Source: Polyangiaceae bacterium
Lineage (GTDB): Bacteria > Myxococcota_A > Polyangia > Polyangiales > Polyangiaceae
DNA: 64,000 nt
Direction: 5' to 3'
Assembly (NCBI GenBank): GCA_029266615.1
Contig: JAQSWN010000038.1
Span: 1 to 64,000, forward strand
Below the pieces are notes generated by a model. It was not told the origin of the DNA and did no database searches. It was given only the letters and a program-made list of their open reading frames with translations. The position numbers and the translations under genes are program-made. Below, piece by piece: positions 43,214 to 52,160 of this stretch; position 1 is the first letter of the stretch, and every line of letters starts with the position of its first letter.

Positions 43214-44683
43214 TCAAACCTCGCCGCGGTCGCCCGGCTCGCGCAGGCCGAGCTCTTTCATCTTCAGCTGCAAGCCCTTGCGCGAAATCTTCAAGAGGCG
43301 GGCGGCGTGAGTCACGTTTCCGCTCGTCTGCTCGAGCGCCCGCACGATGAGCTCTCGCTCCAGCCGGCTCATGGCGGCTTTGACTTGCTCCTTCAAGCCG
43401 TCCGAAGGTGAAGAGGAGCTCGCCTCGGCGGAGGGCGGCGGAAAGGGCGTACTCGACAGCGCGCTCTCGGAGAAGCCGAGCGGGAAAGCGGGCGGAGCGG
43501 CGCCGCGCACCTCCGCCGGCAAATCCGAGAGGTGAAGCTCGTCTCCATCGCAGAAGAGCACGGCGCGCTCGATGACGTTCTCGAGCTCGCGGATGTTGCC
43601 GGGCCACGGGTAGCCGGTCAGCCTCGCCAGGGCCGCCGGCTCGACGCCGTCGATGTCCTTCTTCAATCGGGTGTTGAACTTCTGGATGAAGTGACTCACC
43701 AAAAGCGGGATGTCCGACGCGCGCTCACGCAGTGAAGGCAGCCGGATCGGCACGACGTTGAGGCGGTAGTACAGGTCTTCGCGGAAGCCGCCCTGCGCGA
43801 TTTCCTTCTTCAAGTCGCTGTTGGTCGCCGCAATCAGCCGCACGTCCACGCGGATCGTGCGGACGCCGCCCACGCGCTCGAACTCGCTTTCCTGAAGCGC
43901 CCGGAGCAGCTTGACCTGCATCTCCACCGGGATAGAGCCTATTTCGTCCAGAAACAGCGTACCGCCGCTCGCGAGCTCGAAGCGTCCGGGCTTGGAGCCT
44001 ACCGCGCCCGTGAAGGCGCCGCGCTCGTAGCCGAACAGCTCGCTCTCCATCAAATCCTTGGGGATCGCGGCGCAGTTGACCTTGATGAAGGACTTGTCGT
44101 GCCGCGAGGAGCTCTCGTGCAAAGCGCGCGCGACGAGCTCCTTTCCGGTGCCGGACTCGCCCGTGATGAGGACGGTGGTGGGCGTATCCGCGACGCGGTC
44201 GAGCACCGCGTACAGATCGAGGATGCTCGGGCTCTGGCCGATGATGCCGTAGCGCGCCCCCTCCGTAGGGATTTCATGAAAGGGACGGCTCGCTTCGGTC
44301 GCCGAGAGATCGCGCGTGCGAAGCGCCTTGGCCACGATGGTGCGCACCTCGACCTGATCGAAGGGCTTGGTCAGGTAGTCGAAGGCGCCGGTCTTCAGCG
44401 CCTCCACCGCGTTGTCCACCGTGCCGTGGGCCGTGATCATCACCACCGGCAGCTCCGCGTCGAGCTTCTGCGCGCGCCGCAATAGCTCCATGCCGTCCAG
44501 GCGAGGCATACGCAGATCCGTGATGACCAAGTCGATGTGGTGCTCTTTGAGGATGCCGAGCGCTTGCTCGCCGTCCTCGGCGGTGTGCACGTCATAGCCG
44601 TCTCGCTCCAGCTGCGCGCTCAGCACGCGCCGCAAGTTCGGCTCGTCGTCTACGACCAGGATTTGCTTGTGCTCGGGCAGCAT
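43214..44683 (-). CDS. Sigma-54-dependent response regulator (NtrC family)
   Basis: A 489-residue three-domain regulator. The receiver is residues 1-120 with phosphoacceptor D56 ([13 protein letters not shown]). The AAA+ domain has Walker [12 protein letters not shown] near 174 and the sigma-54 contact motif GAFTGA in [11 protein letters not shown]. The C-terminal Fis helix-turn-helix is [21 protein letters not shown] Ser/Pro linker precedes the DNA-binding domain. All residues for activity are present. No histidine kinase is adjacent. It lies between an FG-GAP-like lipoprotein and an FGE-domain lipoprotein on the same strand, and may control this envelope group or distant genes. Confidence 0.95.
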   Translation of the reverse strand: MLPEHKQILVVDDEPNLRRVLSAQLERDGYDVHTAEDGEQALGILKEHHIDLVITDLRMPRLDGMELLRRAQKLDAELPVVMITAHGTVDNAVEALKTGAFDYLTKPFDQVEVRTIVAKALRTRDLSATEASRPFHEIPTEGARYGIIGQSPSILDLYAVLDRVADTPTTVLITGESGTGKELVARALHESSSRHDKSFIKVNCAAIPKDLMESELFGYERGAFTGAVGSKPGRFELASGGTLFLDEIGSIPVEMQVKLLRALQESEFERVGGVRTIRVDVRLIAATNSDLKKEIAQGGFREDLYYRLNVVPIRLPSLRERASDIPLLVSHFIQKFNTRLKKDIDGVEPAALARLTGYPWPGNIRELENVIERAVLFCDGDELHLSDLPAEVRGAAPPAFPLGFSESALSSTPFPPPSAEASSSSPSDGLKEQVKAAMSRLERELIVRALEQTSGNVTHAARLLKISRKGLQLKMKELGLREPGDRGEV

Positions 44684-44710
44684 GTAATTTCCGAGGCGCC
44701 TCGGAGACGG

Positions 44711-46093
44711 CTACTTGCAGCGCCCGCCCGCCAGCTCGGGCGGCAGAAACGATGGGCAGTAGAACAACGCGGCCTTACCACCCCCGGGCGCCCCCGCAAC
44801 CAGCAGCTGGTGCGTGCCCAGGTCCGGAAGCGCGATGGAGCGACCGAGCTGGTCGTCCTGCTCGGCCGAGGACAGGAATGCGATGTCCAAAAAGTCGTGC
44901 AACTCGCGGGGGTTGCTCGTGCTTCGCGGCTCTACGTCGTAGATGACGAGCGCCCCGGCCCGCGGTGTGTGACGAACGGTCATGTTTGGCGCGCCGACGA
45001 CGACCTCGCCGTCCCCGTCCCCGTCCAGATCCCCGACCGCCAACGCGGCGCCGAACTCCGAAAATTCGCAGCCGGAGATGTTCTTGGTCGCGCCACAACC
45101 GAAGGACGTGACGAGCGCCCCCTCGGGCAGCGCGCCCAGGGAGCAGTCCGTGCTCGTGGTCGGCGGCAAGCCAGCCAGCGTCGGACCGTCGAAGACGAAG
45201 ACATGAAAGTCGTCCGCGATCACGAGCTCGTCCGCGTCGTCCGTGCCGACGCGGCCCGTCGCCAGCGCGCGGCCGAAGCCGGCTGTTCCACCGAGGCACC
45301 CGACATACTGGGGCGCGGCGGTGCTGTCGTCGGTAGTGAAGAGGCGAACGGCGCCGGCGTCCGGCTCGCCCACGGCGAGCAAGCGAGTGGACTCCCCGAT
45401 GCGCGCCACCGCCAGCTTGCGCTCCACTTCCGTTTCCCACCGCCCGCGAGATTCAGCGGGGTTGGCTATTTCCACGAAGCGTTGGGAGAGGGACGGGTAG
45501 TACCAGACTGCGTCCTCCTCCAGCGCCGTCGCGAGCAGGCCGGGGCTCGGTCCCGGATCGACGGCGAAGCGGAACGGCGTGGGCTGCGCCGCGTTGATGG
45601 AAAACTGCAAAAACTCGTCGACCGCGTCTGGCACCGGCAGCGCGTACTCGACGTCGTTGAAGCAGCGCACCACCAACCCGCGGTCGCCCGACGCGATGCC
45701 CGCGCCATTCACGAAGCACAGATCGATGTCGTTGCGAGGGCCCTTGGCCTTGGCGAGCGGCACGGGCGTGCTCGAGAAATAGCAGGCGGTTTCGGCGCCG
45801 AGGCAATGGCCGGTGTCGCTCGCTTCGAGCGACGGCGAGTCGCCACTGCCGAGGTCGAACTCGGCGCCGCCGGAAGCGAGCGCCGCGCCGCCCACCAGGA
45901 GAGTGACCTCCTCCGTCCCGGTGTCCTCGTTGGTCCAACGCGCCGCGGCGAGGCTGGTGCCAAAACCGTTCGCGAGATCCTTCGGCCGATTGAGGAGCAC
46001 GATCGGCGCGTTCTCCGTCACGTCGTCGAAGCGGCTCCAGGAGCAGCCGAGGCTCGGCAAAACGAGCAACACCAAACAGAGAGCGGAGCGCAT
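44711..46093 (-). CDS. FG-GAP-repeat-like lipoprotein
   Basis: A 460-residue lipoprotein (lipobox LPSLGC). It carries several calcium-loop repeats such as AVGDLDGDGDGEVVVGAPN, TGRVGTDDADELVIADD and ALPDLGTHQLLVAGAPGGG, the beta-propeller pattern of FG-GAP/integrin-alpha-like proteins. These usually sit on the surface and bind partners. The start overlaps the stop of the TPR-PEGA gene (TGATG). It lies 27 bases upstream of the NtrC-type regulator gene. Confidence 0.8.
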   Translation of the reverse strand: MRSALCLVLLVLPSLGCSWSRFDDVTENAPIVLLNRPKDLANGFGTSLAAARWTNEDTGTEEVTLLVGGAALASGGAEFDLGSGDSPSLEASDTGHCLGAETACYFSSTPVPLAKAKGPRNDIDLCFVNGAGIASGDRGLVVRCFNDVEYALPVPDAVDEFLQFSINAAQPTPFRFAVDPGPSPGLLATALEEDAVWYYPSLSQRFVEIANPAESRGRWETEVERKLAVARIGESTRLLAVGEPDAGAVRLFTTDDSTAAPQYVGCLGGTAGFGRALATGRVGTDDADELVIADDFHVFVFDGPTLAGLPPTTSTDCSLGALPEGALVTSFGCGATKNISGCEFSEFGAALAVGDLDGDGDGEVVVGAPNMTVRHTPRAGALVIYDVEPRSTSNPRELHDFLDIAFLSSAEQDDQLGRSIALPDLGTHQLLVAGAPGGGKAALFYCPSFLPPELAGGRCK

Positions 46094-47805
46094 CAGAACT
46101 TACCTCCAAGGAACAGACCCGCGGCATCCGGTGCAACGGCGCCAACGCTCACCTTGGGTGGCTCGAGCGCTGGTCCTGGAGCGGCGGGCGGCTTCTGCGC
46201 AACACGCGAGCCCCGTGGTGCCGGAGCCAGCGCGAGGGGTCGCGCCTTGCGCGGGTCGTCGAACTCCACGGGCTTGTCCGTGCGGATCGACGACTCCGGA
46301 AGCGGGTCTTTCACGAAGTTGTACGTAGCGAGCACGCCGAGCACGCCGCCGACCGCAAAGCCGCCGTTGGCGCCCACCGCGTACCAACGACCGCGCGTCG
46401 CGCGCGAGTCGCCTTCTTCGAGCCGGCCCGCCGCGCGATCCGCCTCGAGCTGATCGTGGAGCTTGTTCGACTCGTTGCCGAAGTAAGCGGCGGCGCCGAT
46501 GAACGCCGCGCCAATGATGGCTTGCGTCCACGCCGCGCCGCGCGGGTACTTCGGGATCATCTTGACGTGCACCGGCAGCACCTGGCCGCGGGGCACGTCG
46601 ATGATGGACTCGTACGTCTTGCGACCGTCAGCGATCACGGTGAGCTTGTGCTGACCAGAGGGAGCCTGCACGTCCAGCGGCTCCGTGCCCGCGCGCCACA
46701 CGCCTTTTGGCTGCTCGTCGATGCGCACCTTCACTTCCGGCGCGTTCGAGTCGATGCGCAAAAATCCGTAGTTTACGCGGACCATCGCGACTTCCATTTC
46801 CTTCTGCTCGCCGTGGTTCACCATGACGGGGGCGAGCAGCGGCTCGAAGCCGGGCGCTTCGACCAAGACCTCGTGCGGGCCTGCGCTCACGAGCTCCCCG
46901 TGAGGAGTCGCGCCCCAGAACGGACGCTCCTTCTTCTTGTCATCGAGCCAGACGTAGGCGCCCTTGACGTTCGCGGAGACCCGCAAGAACGCCATGAATT
47001 CCCCCTGGGAGAGGTTGGCTTTGAACTGGTAAACGTGGCCCGGCGAGACGTCGATGTCGGAGTGGCTCTCGTTGAAGTCACGGAACTTCTCGACCACGAC
47101 GTGGTACTTGCCGACCGCCAGCGTGAGGTTCGCCGGCGCGCGCGCGTTGGCGATTTCCTTCCAACCTGGGTTCTGCGCGCCGAGCTTGAAGGCCGGCGCG
47201 TTGTCGTCGAGGCGGGCATAGAAGCGCAGCGGCGCGTCCGAGGGCTCGGTCTCGACGACGACCAAGGACCGCATCGCGCTGTCGTCGTCGGCCGGGCCCG
47301 GCGGAGCGACGACGGGCGCGCCCCCGCTGCCCCCCAGACCGGCGCTGCCCGCCATGCCGCCCATGCCCGCGCTGCCACCCACCTCTGGCGCCAGCGGCAC
47401 CACCGCCTTGGTGGCCTCGAGCGCGGCGATGCGCTGCTTCACCTTGTCGGCGTCGGGGGCGGTCGGATCGACCGTCAAATACTCTCGGAACTTTCCAAGC
47501 GCGCGGTCGGTCTCGCTCAGCTTCTGGTAACAGATGCCCGCGTTGAACAGGAACGCCGAGTAGGGATACTGCTTGAAGCCCCCTTCGAAGACGTCCGCCG
47601 CGCCTTGGTAATTGCCGGCGATGTAGAGCCCCTGCCCCTTCTCCATCAACTGACGAATCGCCTCGAGCTTCTGCGACGCGCTTCGTGTCTGCGCAGTCGC
47701 GGTCGTGGGCGCGGTGCCCAACGTGTAGAGCCCCAGACCGATGGAGAGCACGGCAAGCGCGCGGCGCGCGAAGGAAGACGATTTCACCGCGCGAAACTTC
47801 GCCAC
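46093..47805 (-). CDS. Exported TPR-PEGA protein, three-part
   Basis: A protein of about 570 residues starting at the GTG at 47805 (another GTG lies two codons earlier). A signal peptide ends near TTATAQ. TPR units follow (GQGLYIAGNYQGAADVFEGG, FNAGICYQKLSETDRALGKF). Two PEGA-like domains are near residues 290-420 (LRVSANVKGAYVWLDDKK and LRIDSNAPEVKVRIDEQPKG). Two membrane-like helices flank AIIGAAFIGAAAYFG and GGFAVGGVLGVLATYNF, and the protein ends FLGGKF. It is first in the operon with the FG-GAP-like lipoprotein. It is probably periplasmic or outer-membrane; exact role unknown. Confidence 0.8.
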   Translation of the reverse strand: MAKFRAVKSSSFARRALAVLSIGLGLYTLGTAPTTATAQTRSASQKLEAIRQLMEKGQGLYIAGNYQGAADVFEGGFKQYPYSAFLFNAGICYQKLSETDRALGKFREYLTVDPTAPDADKVKQRIAALEATKAVVPLAPEVGGSAGMGGMAGSAGLGGSGGAPVVAPPGPADDDSAMRSLVVVETEPSDAPLRFYARLDDNAPAFKLGAQNPGWKEIANARAPANLTLAVGKYHVVVEKFRDFNESHSDIDVSPGHVYQFKANLSQGEFMAFLRVSANVKGAYVWLDDKKKERPFWGATPHGELVSAGPHEVLVEAPGFEPLLAPVMVNHGEQKEMEVAMVRVNYGFLRIDSNAPEVKVRIDEQPKGVWRAGTEPLDVQAPSGQHKLTVIADGRKTYESIIDVPRGQVLPVHVKMIPKYPRGAAWTQAIIGAAFIGAAAYFGNESNKLHDQLEADRAAGRLEEGDSRATRGRWYAVGANGGFAVGGVLGVLATYNFVKDPLPESSIRTDKPVEFDDPRKARPLALAPAPRGSRVAQKPPAAPGPALEPPKVSVGAVAPDAAGLFLGGKF

Positions 47806-47988
47806 GTTCACGCCCGCGGCACAAGACCAGGAACACAAACGAACGCGAACACTCGGCCAGTCGGCCGGCGCTTTGTTCGGTCAGCGAGGAATCGCGTACG
47901 GGTACGCCTCCCGAAACGTTGAGATCATGCGAGCCCTGCTCCTATGCTACGGGCCTCGTTCGACTTCCTTCAGAAGCTCGGGACTCGC

Positions 47989-48861
47989 ATGCTCAGAACT
48001 TTGACCTCATTGCTCGCTGCCCTCGCCTTGACGGCCGTCACCACCGCTGCACTCGCGGAGGAGCCGACGAAGAGCTACCCGGATTGCGGGCGTGAACCGA
48101 CGGACGCCGAGGTGGCGGCCGCCAAGGGCGCCTTTCAGGCCGGCAATGCTTCTTTCAACGAAGCGGACTACGCCCGCGCCATCGACTACTGGGAAGACGC
48201 CTACCGTCGGGACTGCACCGCGAACCCATTGCTGCTGAACCTGGCGCGCGCCTACGAGCTGGCGGGCCGCAAGCGACAGGCGGTGGTGTCGCTCGAGACC
48301 TTCTTGGCGCGCGAGCCCAACAGCGGCGAAAAAGATCAAATCAATCGCCGCATCGAGGTCCTCAAAAAGAAGATCGCGGAGGAAGAGGCCGCGGCTGCTT
48401 CCGCGCCCGCTCCGGTCAACGGCGGAGCTACGCCGCTGCCGGCAGGCAGCAGCCAACCAGGTCCGGTCGAGCCTTCTACGGAGCAAGCAAAGCGCTCGCC
48501 CGGCCCATGGATCCTGATTGGCGTCGGTGGCGCCGCCGTCATCGTGGGCACGATTGGCATCGTGGGTAACAAGAAGAAGGTGGACGACGCGAACGACGAG
48601 TGCGGCGGCAACCGCAACATGTGCCCGTTCGATGTTGCCAAGCGCGGCAACGACGCGCGCACGGCGCTCAATGCCTCCGCGGTCATCACCGGCGCCGGCG
48701 CACTGCTGGTCGGCGGCGGCATCGTTTGGTACATTTTGGACAGCCAGCGTGTCGAGCGCGCCAACCGGACGGTCGCCTCGTCGGAGCGATCGCTCCGTGC
48801 GCGCGTGATTCCGGTCGTGGGACCCGGGGTTGCGGGGCTCAGCCTCTCCGGCGCGTTCTGA
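47989..48861 (+). CDS. Exported TPR protein with C-terminal membrane segments
   Basis: A 290-residue protein from the ATG at 47989; an earlier in-frame ATG at 47944 adds a non-signal leader. The signal is LTSLLAALALTAVTTAALA. TPR units include AFQAGNASFNEADYARAIDY and LLNLARAYELAGRKRQAVVS. After a Glu/Ala-rich linker come two hydrophobic segments (WILIGVGGAAVIVGTIGIVG and ITGAGALLVGGGIVWYIL) and an end GLSLSGAF. It is a smaller relative of the TPR-PEGA proteins, without a clear PEGA domain. It is divergent from the 46093-47805 gene, so the two share a promoter region of about 180 bases. Confidence 0.78.
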   Translation: MLRTLTSLLAALALTAVTTAALAEEPTKSYPDCGREPTDAEVAAAKGAFQAGNASFNEADYARAIDYWEDAYRRDCTANPLLLNLARAYELAGRKRQAVVSLETFLAREPNSGEKDQINRRIEVLKKKIAEEEAAAASAPAPVNGGATPLPAGSSQPGPVEPSTEQAKRSPGPWILIGVGGAAVIVGTIGIVGNKKKVDDANDECGGNRNMCPFDVAKRGNDARTALNASAVITGAGALLVGGGIVWYILDSQRVERANRTVASSERSLRARVIPVVGPGVAGLSLSGAF

Positions 48862-48886
48862 GCAACTAGTACTAGTACTAGTTGCT
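48861..48886. promoter_or_regulatory. Perfect 26-base palindrome at convergent gene ends
   Basis: The half-site AGCAACTAGTACT is followed at once by its exact reverse complement, with no loop. It starts at the last base of the plus-strand TPR gene and contains the TAG of the convergent lipoprotein gene (48878-48880). The centre consists of overlapping ACTAGT units. It could be a bidirectional terminator or a protein-binding site; there is no T-run. Confidence 0.7.
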
Positions 48887-49216
48887 AAGCGGCCTGCTGC
48901 TCGCGCTGGGCAGCGGCGGCGCAGATGGAGCCGCGGGCGCCGGCGCCGGCGCCAACTTGGGCGCAGCCCTACCGGTGCCCCACGTCGTGCGGGCCGGTCG
49001 CGAGGGGACCGCGGGGCCTTCTTCCGCCGCAGGTTCCGGCTCCGCCGCCGCGCTTCGTGCCGCGTCCTCCGCGGAAGGGAAGCGCGGACCCGTATAACGA
49101 GCGCTGGTCGGATCCGGCTCGAGCGGCGGAGGCGTCTCGCTCGAAGACCCGCCGCAAGCGGCGGCGAGCAAGACCAGCAGAGACGCCAAGGCGTGAGCGC
49201 GCATGCGCGGGGCCAT
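48878..49216 (-). CDS. Small Pro/Ala-rich lipoprotein, unknown
   Basis: A protein of about 112 residues from the ATG at 49216 (a second ATG lies four codons on). Lipobox LLAAAC, then a polar, Pro/Ala/Ser-rich region with little predicted fold (PAPAPAAPSAPPLPSAS near the end). The stop lies inside the 26-base palindrome. Its start lies 65 bases upstream of ruvA, divergently. No family is recognised. Confidence 0.6.
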   Translation of the reverse strand: MAPRMRAHALASLLVLLAAACGGSSSETPPPLEPDPTSARYTGPRFPSAEDAARSAAAEPEPAAEEGPAVPSRPARTTWGTGRAAPKLAPAPAPAAPSAPPLPSASSRPLSN

Positions 49217-49281
49217 AACATGGCGCTCGGAGTCGTAAAAGGAGTAGCGGTGCGCCGAGCCGAGGTATATGGCCGAACCCA

Positions 49282-49890
49282 ATGCTTGGCTGGCTGCGTG
49301 GACGCGTCTTGGTAGAGGAGCCGAGCGGCTTCGTGCTGGACGTGAACGGCGTCGGCTACGAGCTCACCGCGCCGGTCGGAACGCTCGGCAGAGCGACGCG
49401 AGAGCCAAGCGGAGACGTCGAGATCTGGGTCCACACTCACGCTCGCGAAGACGCGCTAGAGCTGTTCGGATTTGCGAGCGAGCTCGAGCGGCGGGTCTTC
49501 CGGCTGCTGGTCACGGTGCCCAACGTCGGGCCGAAAACGGCGATCGGAGTGCTGGGGGCCTTACCGCTGGGCGACCTGGCGCGTTCCATCGCCAATCGCG
49601 ACCTTGGGCGGCTCGGCAAGGTCCCCGGCATCGGCAAGAAGACGGCCGAACGGCTGGTCGTCGAGTTGGTCGAGAAGCTGCCGGCAATGGTTCCACTCGA
49701 AGCTGCGGGTAAGGCTGGTAGCGCCGCGAAACCCACGGCTGGCAACGGCCAACTGTTACTGAAGGCGCTCGTGAACATGGGCTATCGCCCCGCTGAGGCC
49801 GAACGCGCCGTGGCACACCTGGGAAAGCGCGTCGACGCGGAACCTCTGTCGGATCTGCTCCGCTCGGCCCTTGCGTTTTTGATGGCCTAA
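49282..49890 (+). CDS. ruvA: Holliday junction branch migration protein RuvA
   Basis: A 202-residue DNA-binding subunit that tetramerises on Holliday junctions and loads RuvB. Domain I opens GWLRGRVLVEEPSGFVLDV and NGVGYELTAP. The two helix-hairpin-helix motifs are VPNVGPKTAIGVLG and VPGIGKKTAERLVVEL. Domain III, which contacts RuvB, ends LVNMGYRPAEAERAVAHL. Length is normal. ruvB and ruvC are not nearby. Confidence 0.96.
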   Translation: MLGWLRGRVLVEEPSGFVLDVNGVGYELTAPVGTLGRATREPSGDVEIWVHTHAREDALELFGFASELERRVFRLLVTVPNVGPKTAIGVLGALPLGDLARSIANRDLGRLGKVPGIGKKTAERLVVELVEKLPAMVPLEAAGKAGSAAKPTAGNGQLLLKALVNMGYRPAEAERAVAHLGKRVDAEPLSDLLRSALAFLMA

Positions 49891-50002
49891 GGGTTTGCTG
49901 TGCGCGCTTGACCCCTTAGGGGGAGCGTAGATAATCGCGCGGTTACGAGGGTTTGAGGGTACAGTCCCCTCACCCGGCAGCCGGGCCCCTGGAGCACCCA
50001 TA

Positions 50003-51052
50003 GTGATCACCTGTTCAAAGTGCGGCAAGGAGAACCAGGACCACTACAAGTTTTGCCTTGGCTGCGGCGCGGAGCTTCCGCGCGGCTCAGCCCAAGCCAA
50101 ACCGTTTTCGTCCAACACCCCGCCTCACGGCGTTCCGCCCGTGGCCGCGCCTGCGCCCGTCGCGGCGCCTCCACCACCCGTTTCGGCGCCGCCGCCTGCA
50201 GCCGCGGCCCCGCCCCCCGTCGCATCTGCCAGCGTGGCTCCGCCCGCCGTCGCGCCTTCGGCGCCTCCGCCCGGTGCCGGTGTCGCTTGCCCGCAATGCG
50301 GTCACGTCAACGCGGGTAATCGCTTCTGCGCTTCGTGCGGTTACAACCTCGGCGCGCTCGCGGGCGCCTCGCCGTCCGTTCCTGCCGCCGCAGCGGCCGC
50401 CCCAGCTCCGGTCGGCTCCGGCATCATCCTCACCGCGCTCCGCGCGGATGGCAGCGAGGCCGGCACGTTCCGCATGCCGGACGCGCCCGTCGTCACCGTT
50501 GGGCGTGACACGGGCTCCATCTTCGCCGGCGACAGCTACCTTTCGCCACGACATGCCACGTTCAGCAAGCGCGGCGGCCAACTGTTCATCAAGGACGAGG
50601 GCTCGCTCAACGGCGTCTACCTGAAGGTGCGCCCGAACGAACCGTGCTTGCTGGAGTTCGGGGACGTGTTCCGCATCGGTCAAGAGATCATCCGGTTCGA
50701 AGAGCTGCGCAGTCAGGGCAAGTCCCCGGACGGCGTGGAGCGCTTCGGTAGCCCCGCCAAGGGCTACATCGGGCGACTCGCGCTCGTCATCGGGCGTGAC
50801 ACTACCGGCAATGCGTTTCCGGTTCCGGAACGCGGCGTGCACTGCGGTCGTGAGCGCGGCGACATCTTGTTTTCGGAGGACGGCTACGTCTCCGGCTTGC
50901 ATTGCCGCATCGCGCGCGGCCCCGATGGTCGCGTTTACCTGACGGACGTGGGCAGCTCCAACGGCACTTTCATTCGCCTTCGGGCGGAACGCGCCGTCGG
51001 GGGCACCGACATCTTGCTCATGGGCCAGCAGCTGTTCCGCATCGACGCGTAA
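50003..51052 (+). CDS. Zinc-ribbon protein with two FHA domains
   Basis: A 349-residue protein starting at GTG. Two zinc ribbons are visible: C4, C7, C18, C21 and C96, C99, C109, C112. Between them is a Pro/Ala-rich linker. Two FHA domains follow: residues about 155-235 (VGRD, LSPRH, SLNG) and 262-349 (GRERGD, SGLHCRI, GSSNGTF). FHA domains bind phosphothreonine, so it probably acts downstream of Ser/Thr kinases, which are present in this genome. It has no output domain besides the ribbons. It is 11 bases upstream of the Nudix-like gene. Confidence 0.88.
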   Translation: MITCSKCGKENQDHYKFCLGCGAELPRGSAQAKPFSSNTPPHGVPPVAAPAPVAAPPPPVSAPPPAAAAPPPVASASVAPPAVAPSAPPPGAGVACPQCGHVNAGNRFCASCGYNLGALAGASPSVPAAAAAAPAPVGSGIILTALRADGSEAGTFRMPDAPVVTVGRDTGSIFAGDSYLSPRHATFSKRGGQLFIKDEGSLNGVYLKVRPNEPCLLEFGDVFRIGQEIIRFEELRSQGKSPDGVERFGSPAKGYIGRLALVIGRDTTGNAFPVPERGVHCGRERGDILFSEDGYVSGLHCRIARGPDGRVYLTDVGSSNGTFIRLRAERAVGGTDILLMGQQLFRIDA

Positions 51053-51063
51053 GCGCGCGGTCG

Positions 51064-51459
51064 ATGGCCCAAAAAATTCGCGTGGTCGCGGCGGTCATCG
51101 CCCAGGATGGCCGCTACTTGGTGACGCAGCGCCGCCCCACGGCGGTGCTGCCGTTGCTGTGGGAGTTCCCGGGCGGCAAGGTCGAATCCACCGAGACGGA
51201 TCTGGACGCCCTCAAGCGTGAGGTCCGGCACCGCGTGGGCGTCGAGATCGAGCCGGGAGCGCAGATAAGCTCCGTGGCTCACGAATACGAGCACTACACG
51301 GTCGAGCTCTTTCTTTACGAGTGCCGCCTCACCCTCGGCAAGCCGGCCGCCGTGAACGTGCACCAGTACCGCTGGGTCGCCAGCGAAGATTTCGAGGACC
51401 TAGCGTTCACGCCCGCGGACGAAGCTTCGATGAGCAAGCTGCTCGGCATGACCCAATAA
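51064..51459 (+). CDS. MutT-like Nudix-fold protein with altered catalytic box
   Basis: A 131-residue protein with the MutT fold: IRVVAAVIAQDGRYLVTQRR, PLLWEFPGGKVE and YRWVASEDFEDLAFTPAD near the end, as in 8-oxo-dGTP diphosphatases. The Nudix box reads GKVESTE, TDLDALK, REVRHRVGV. The two glutamates that bind the metal (REUxEExGU) are replaced by His and Arg. Catalysis in the usual way is therefore unlikely; the protein may bind nucleotides without cleaving them. It follows the FHA gene by 11 bases. Confidence 0.85.
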   Translation: MAQKIRVVAAVIAQDGRYLVTQRRPTAVLPLLWEFPGGKVESTETDLDALKREVRHRVGVEIEPGAQISSVAHEYEHYTVELFLYECRLTLGKPAAVNVHQYRWVASEDFEDLAFTPADEASMSKLLGMTQ

Positions 51460-51495
51460 CCCGCAACCGCGGACGGGCCTGGCCGACGAGGGGCC

Positions 51496-52137
51496 ATGAA
51501 GCTCTTGGGGCGGGTGCTGTCGGAGATACTGGAGGGCTTGGCGCCGAGCGTGTGCGCGGCGTGCGACGAGCCCACGCGCAACGCCTTCTGCGCGGCCTGC
51601 GCGGAGACGTCCTTGCATCGGCCCCCGGCGCGATCGGTCGCTGGCGCTCCGCTGCTCGTCGCTGGCGCCTACGCGCCGCCGCTCTCCACCGCCATCGTGC
51701 GTTTCAAGTACGGCGGCCGGCCGGAGCTGTCTCGCTCGCTGTCGCAGCTTCTGTCGGCGTCGCTCGGCGCGCAGGCGCTGCCCACGGACGCCGTGCTCGT
51801 GCCCGTGCCGTTGCACCCCAAGCGGCTCGCGATGCGCGGCTACAACCAGGCCGCGCTCCTGGCGCAAGAGCTCGGGCGCGTCTGCGGCCTCGCTTGCCGG
51901 CCACGCTTGCTGTCGAGAATGCGCGAGACCCAGCGTCAAGTTGGCAAGGCTCGCGTCGAGCGTCTGACGAACGCAGCTGACGCCTTCGAGGTGAGGCAAC
52001 GTGGCGTACGCCGCGTGGTCGTGGTGGACGACGTCGTCACGACAGGCGCCACGGTACGTGCGTGTGCGCAAGCGTTGGCGCGCGGAGGAGTCGAGCTCTG
52101 CGCGGTGGTAGCGCTCGCAGAGGCGTTCGGCGACTAG
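51496..52137 (+). CDS. comF: ComF family phosphoribosyltransferase-like protein
   Basis: A 213-residue protein. The N-terminal Cys pairs (CAACDEPTRNAFCAAC) fit the ComF zinc-binding end. The C-terminal half is a type I phosphoribosyltransferase with PRPP loop VVVVDDVVTTGATVRACA and the preceding LVPVPLHPKRLAMRGYNQA. ComF proteins act in DNA uptake in some bacteria and are widespread elsewhere. It lies alone on its strand 36 bases after the Nudix-like gene. Confidence 0.92.
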   Translation: MKLLGRVLSEILEGLAPSVCAACDEPTRNAFCAACAETSLHRPPARSVAGAPLLVAGAYAPPLSTAIVRFKYGGRPELSRSLSQLLSASLGAQALPTDAVLVPVPLHPKRLAMRGYNQAALLAQELGRVCGLACRPRLLSRMRETQRQVGKARVERLTNAADAFEVRQRGVRRVVVVDDVVTTGATVRACAQALARGGVELCAVVALAEAFGD

Positions 52138-52160
52138 CGGTCACGACGGATTTGCTTGTA

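Noticed and set aside
43347-43535. Small plus-strand frames inside the NtrC-type gene
   Set aside because: No ribosome site or motif, and fully inside a conserved gene.
44537-46453. Long plus-strand frame opposite the FG-GAP-like lipoprotein gene
   Set aside because: The minus strand has a signal peptide, lipobox and repeats; the plus frame has none.
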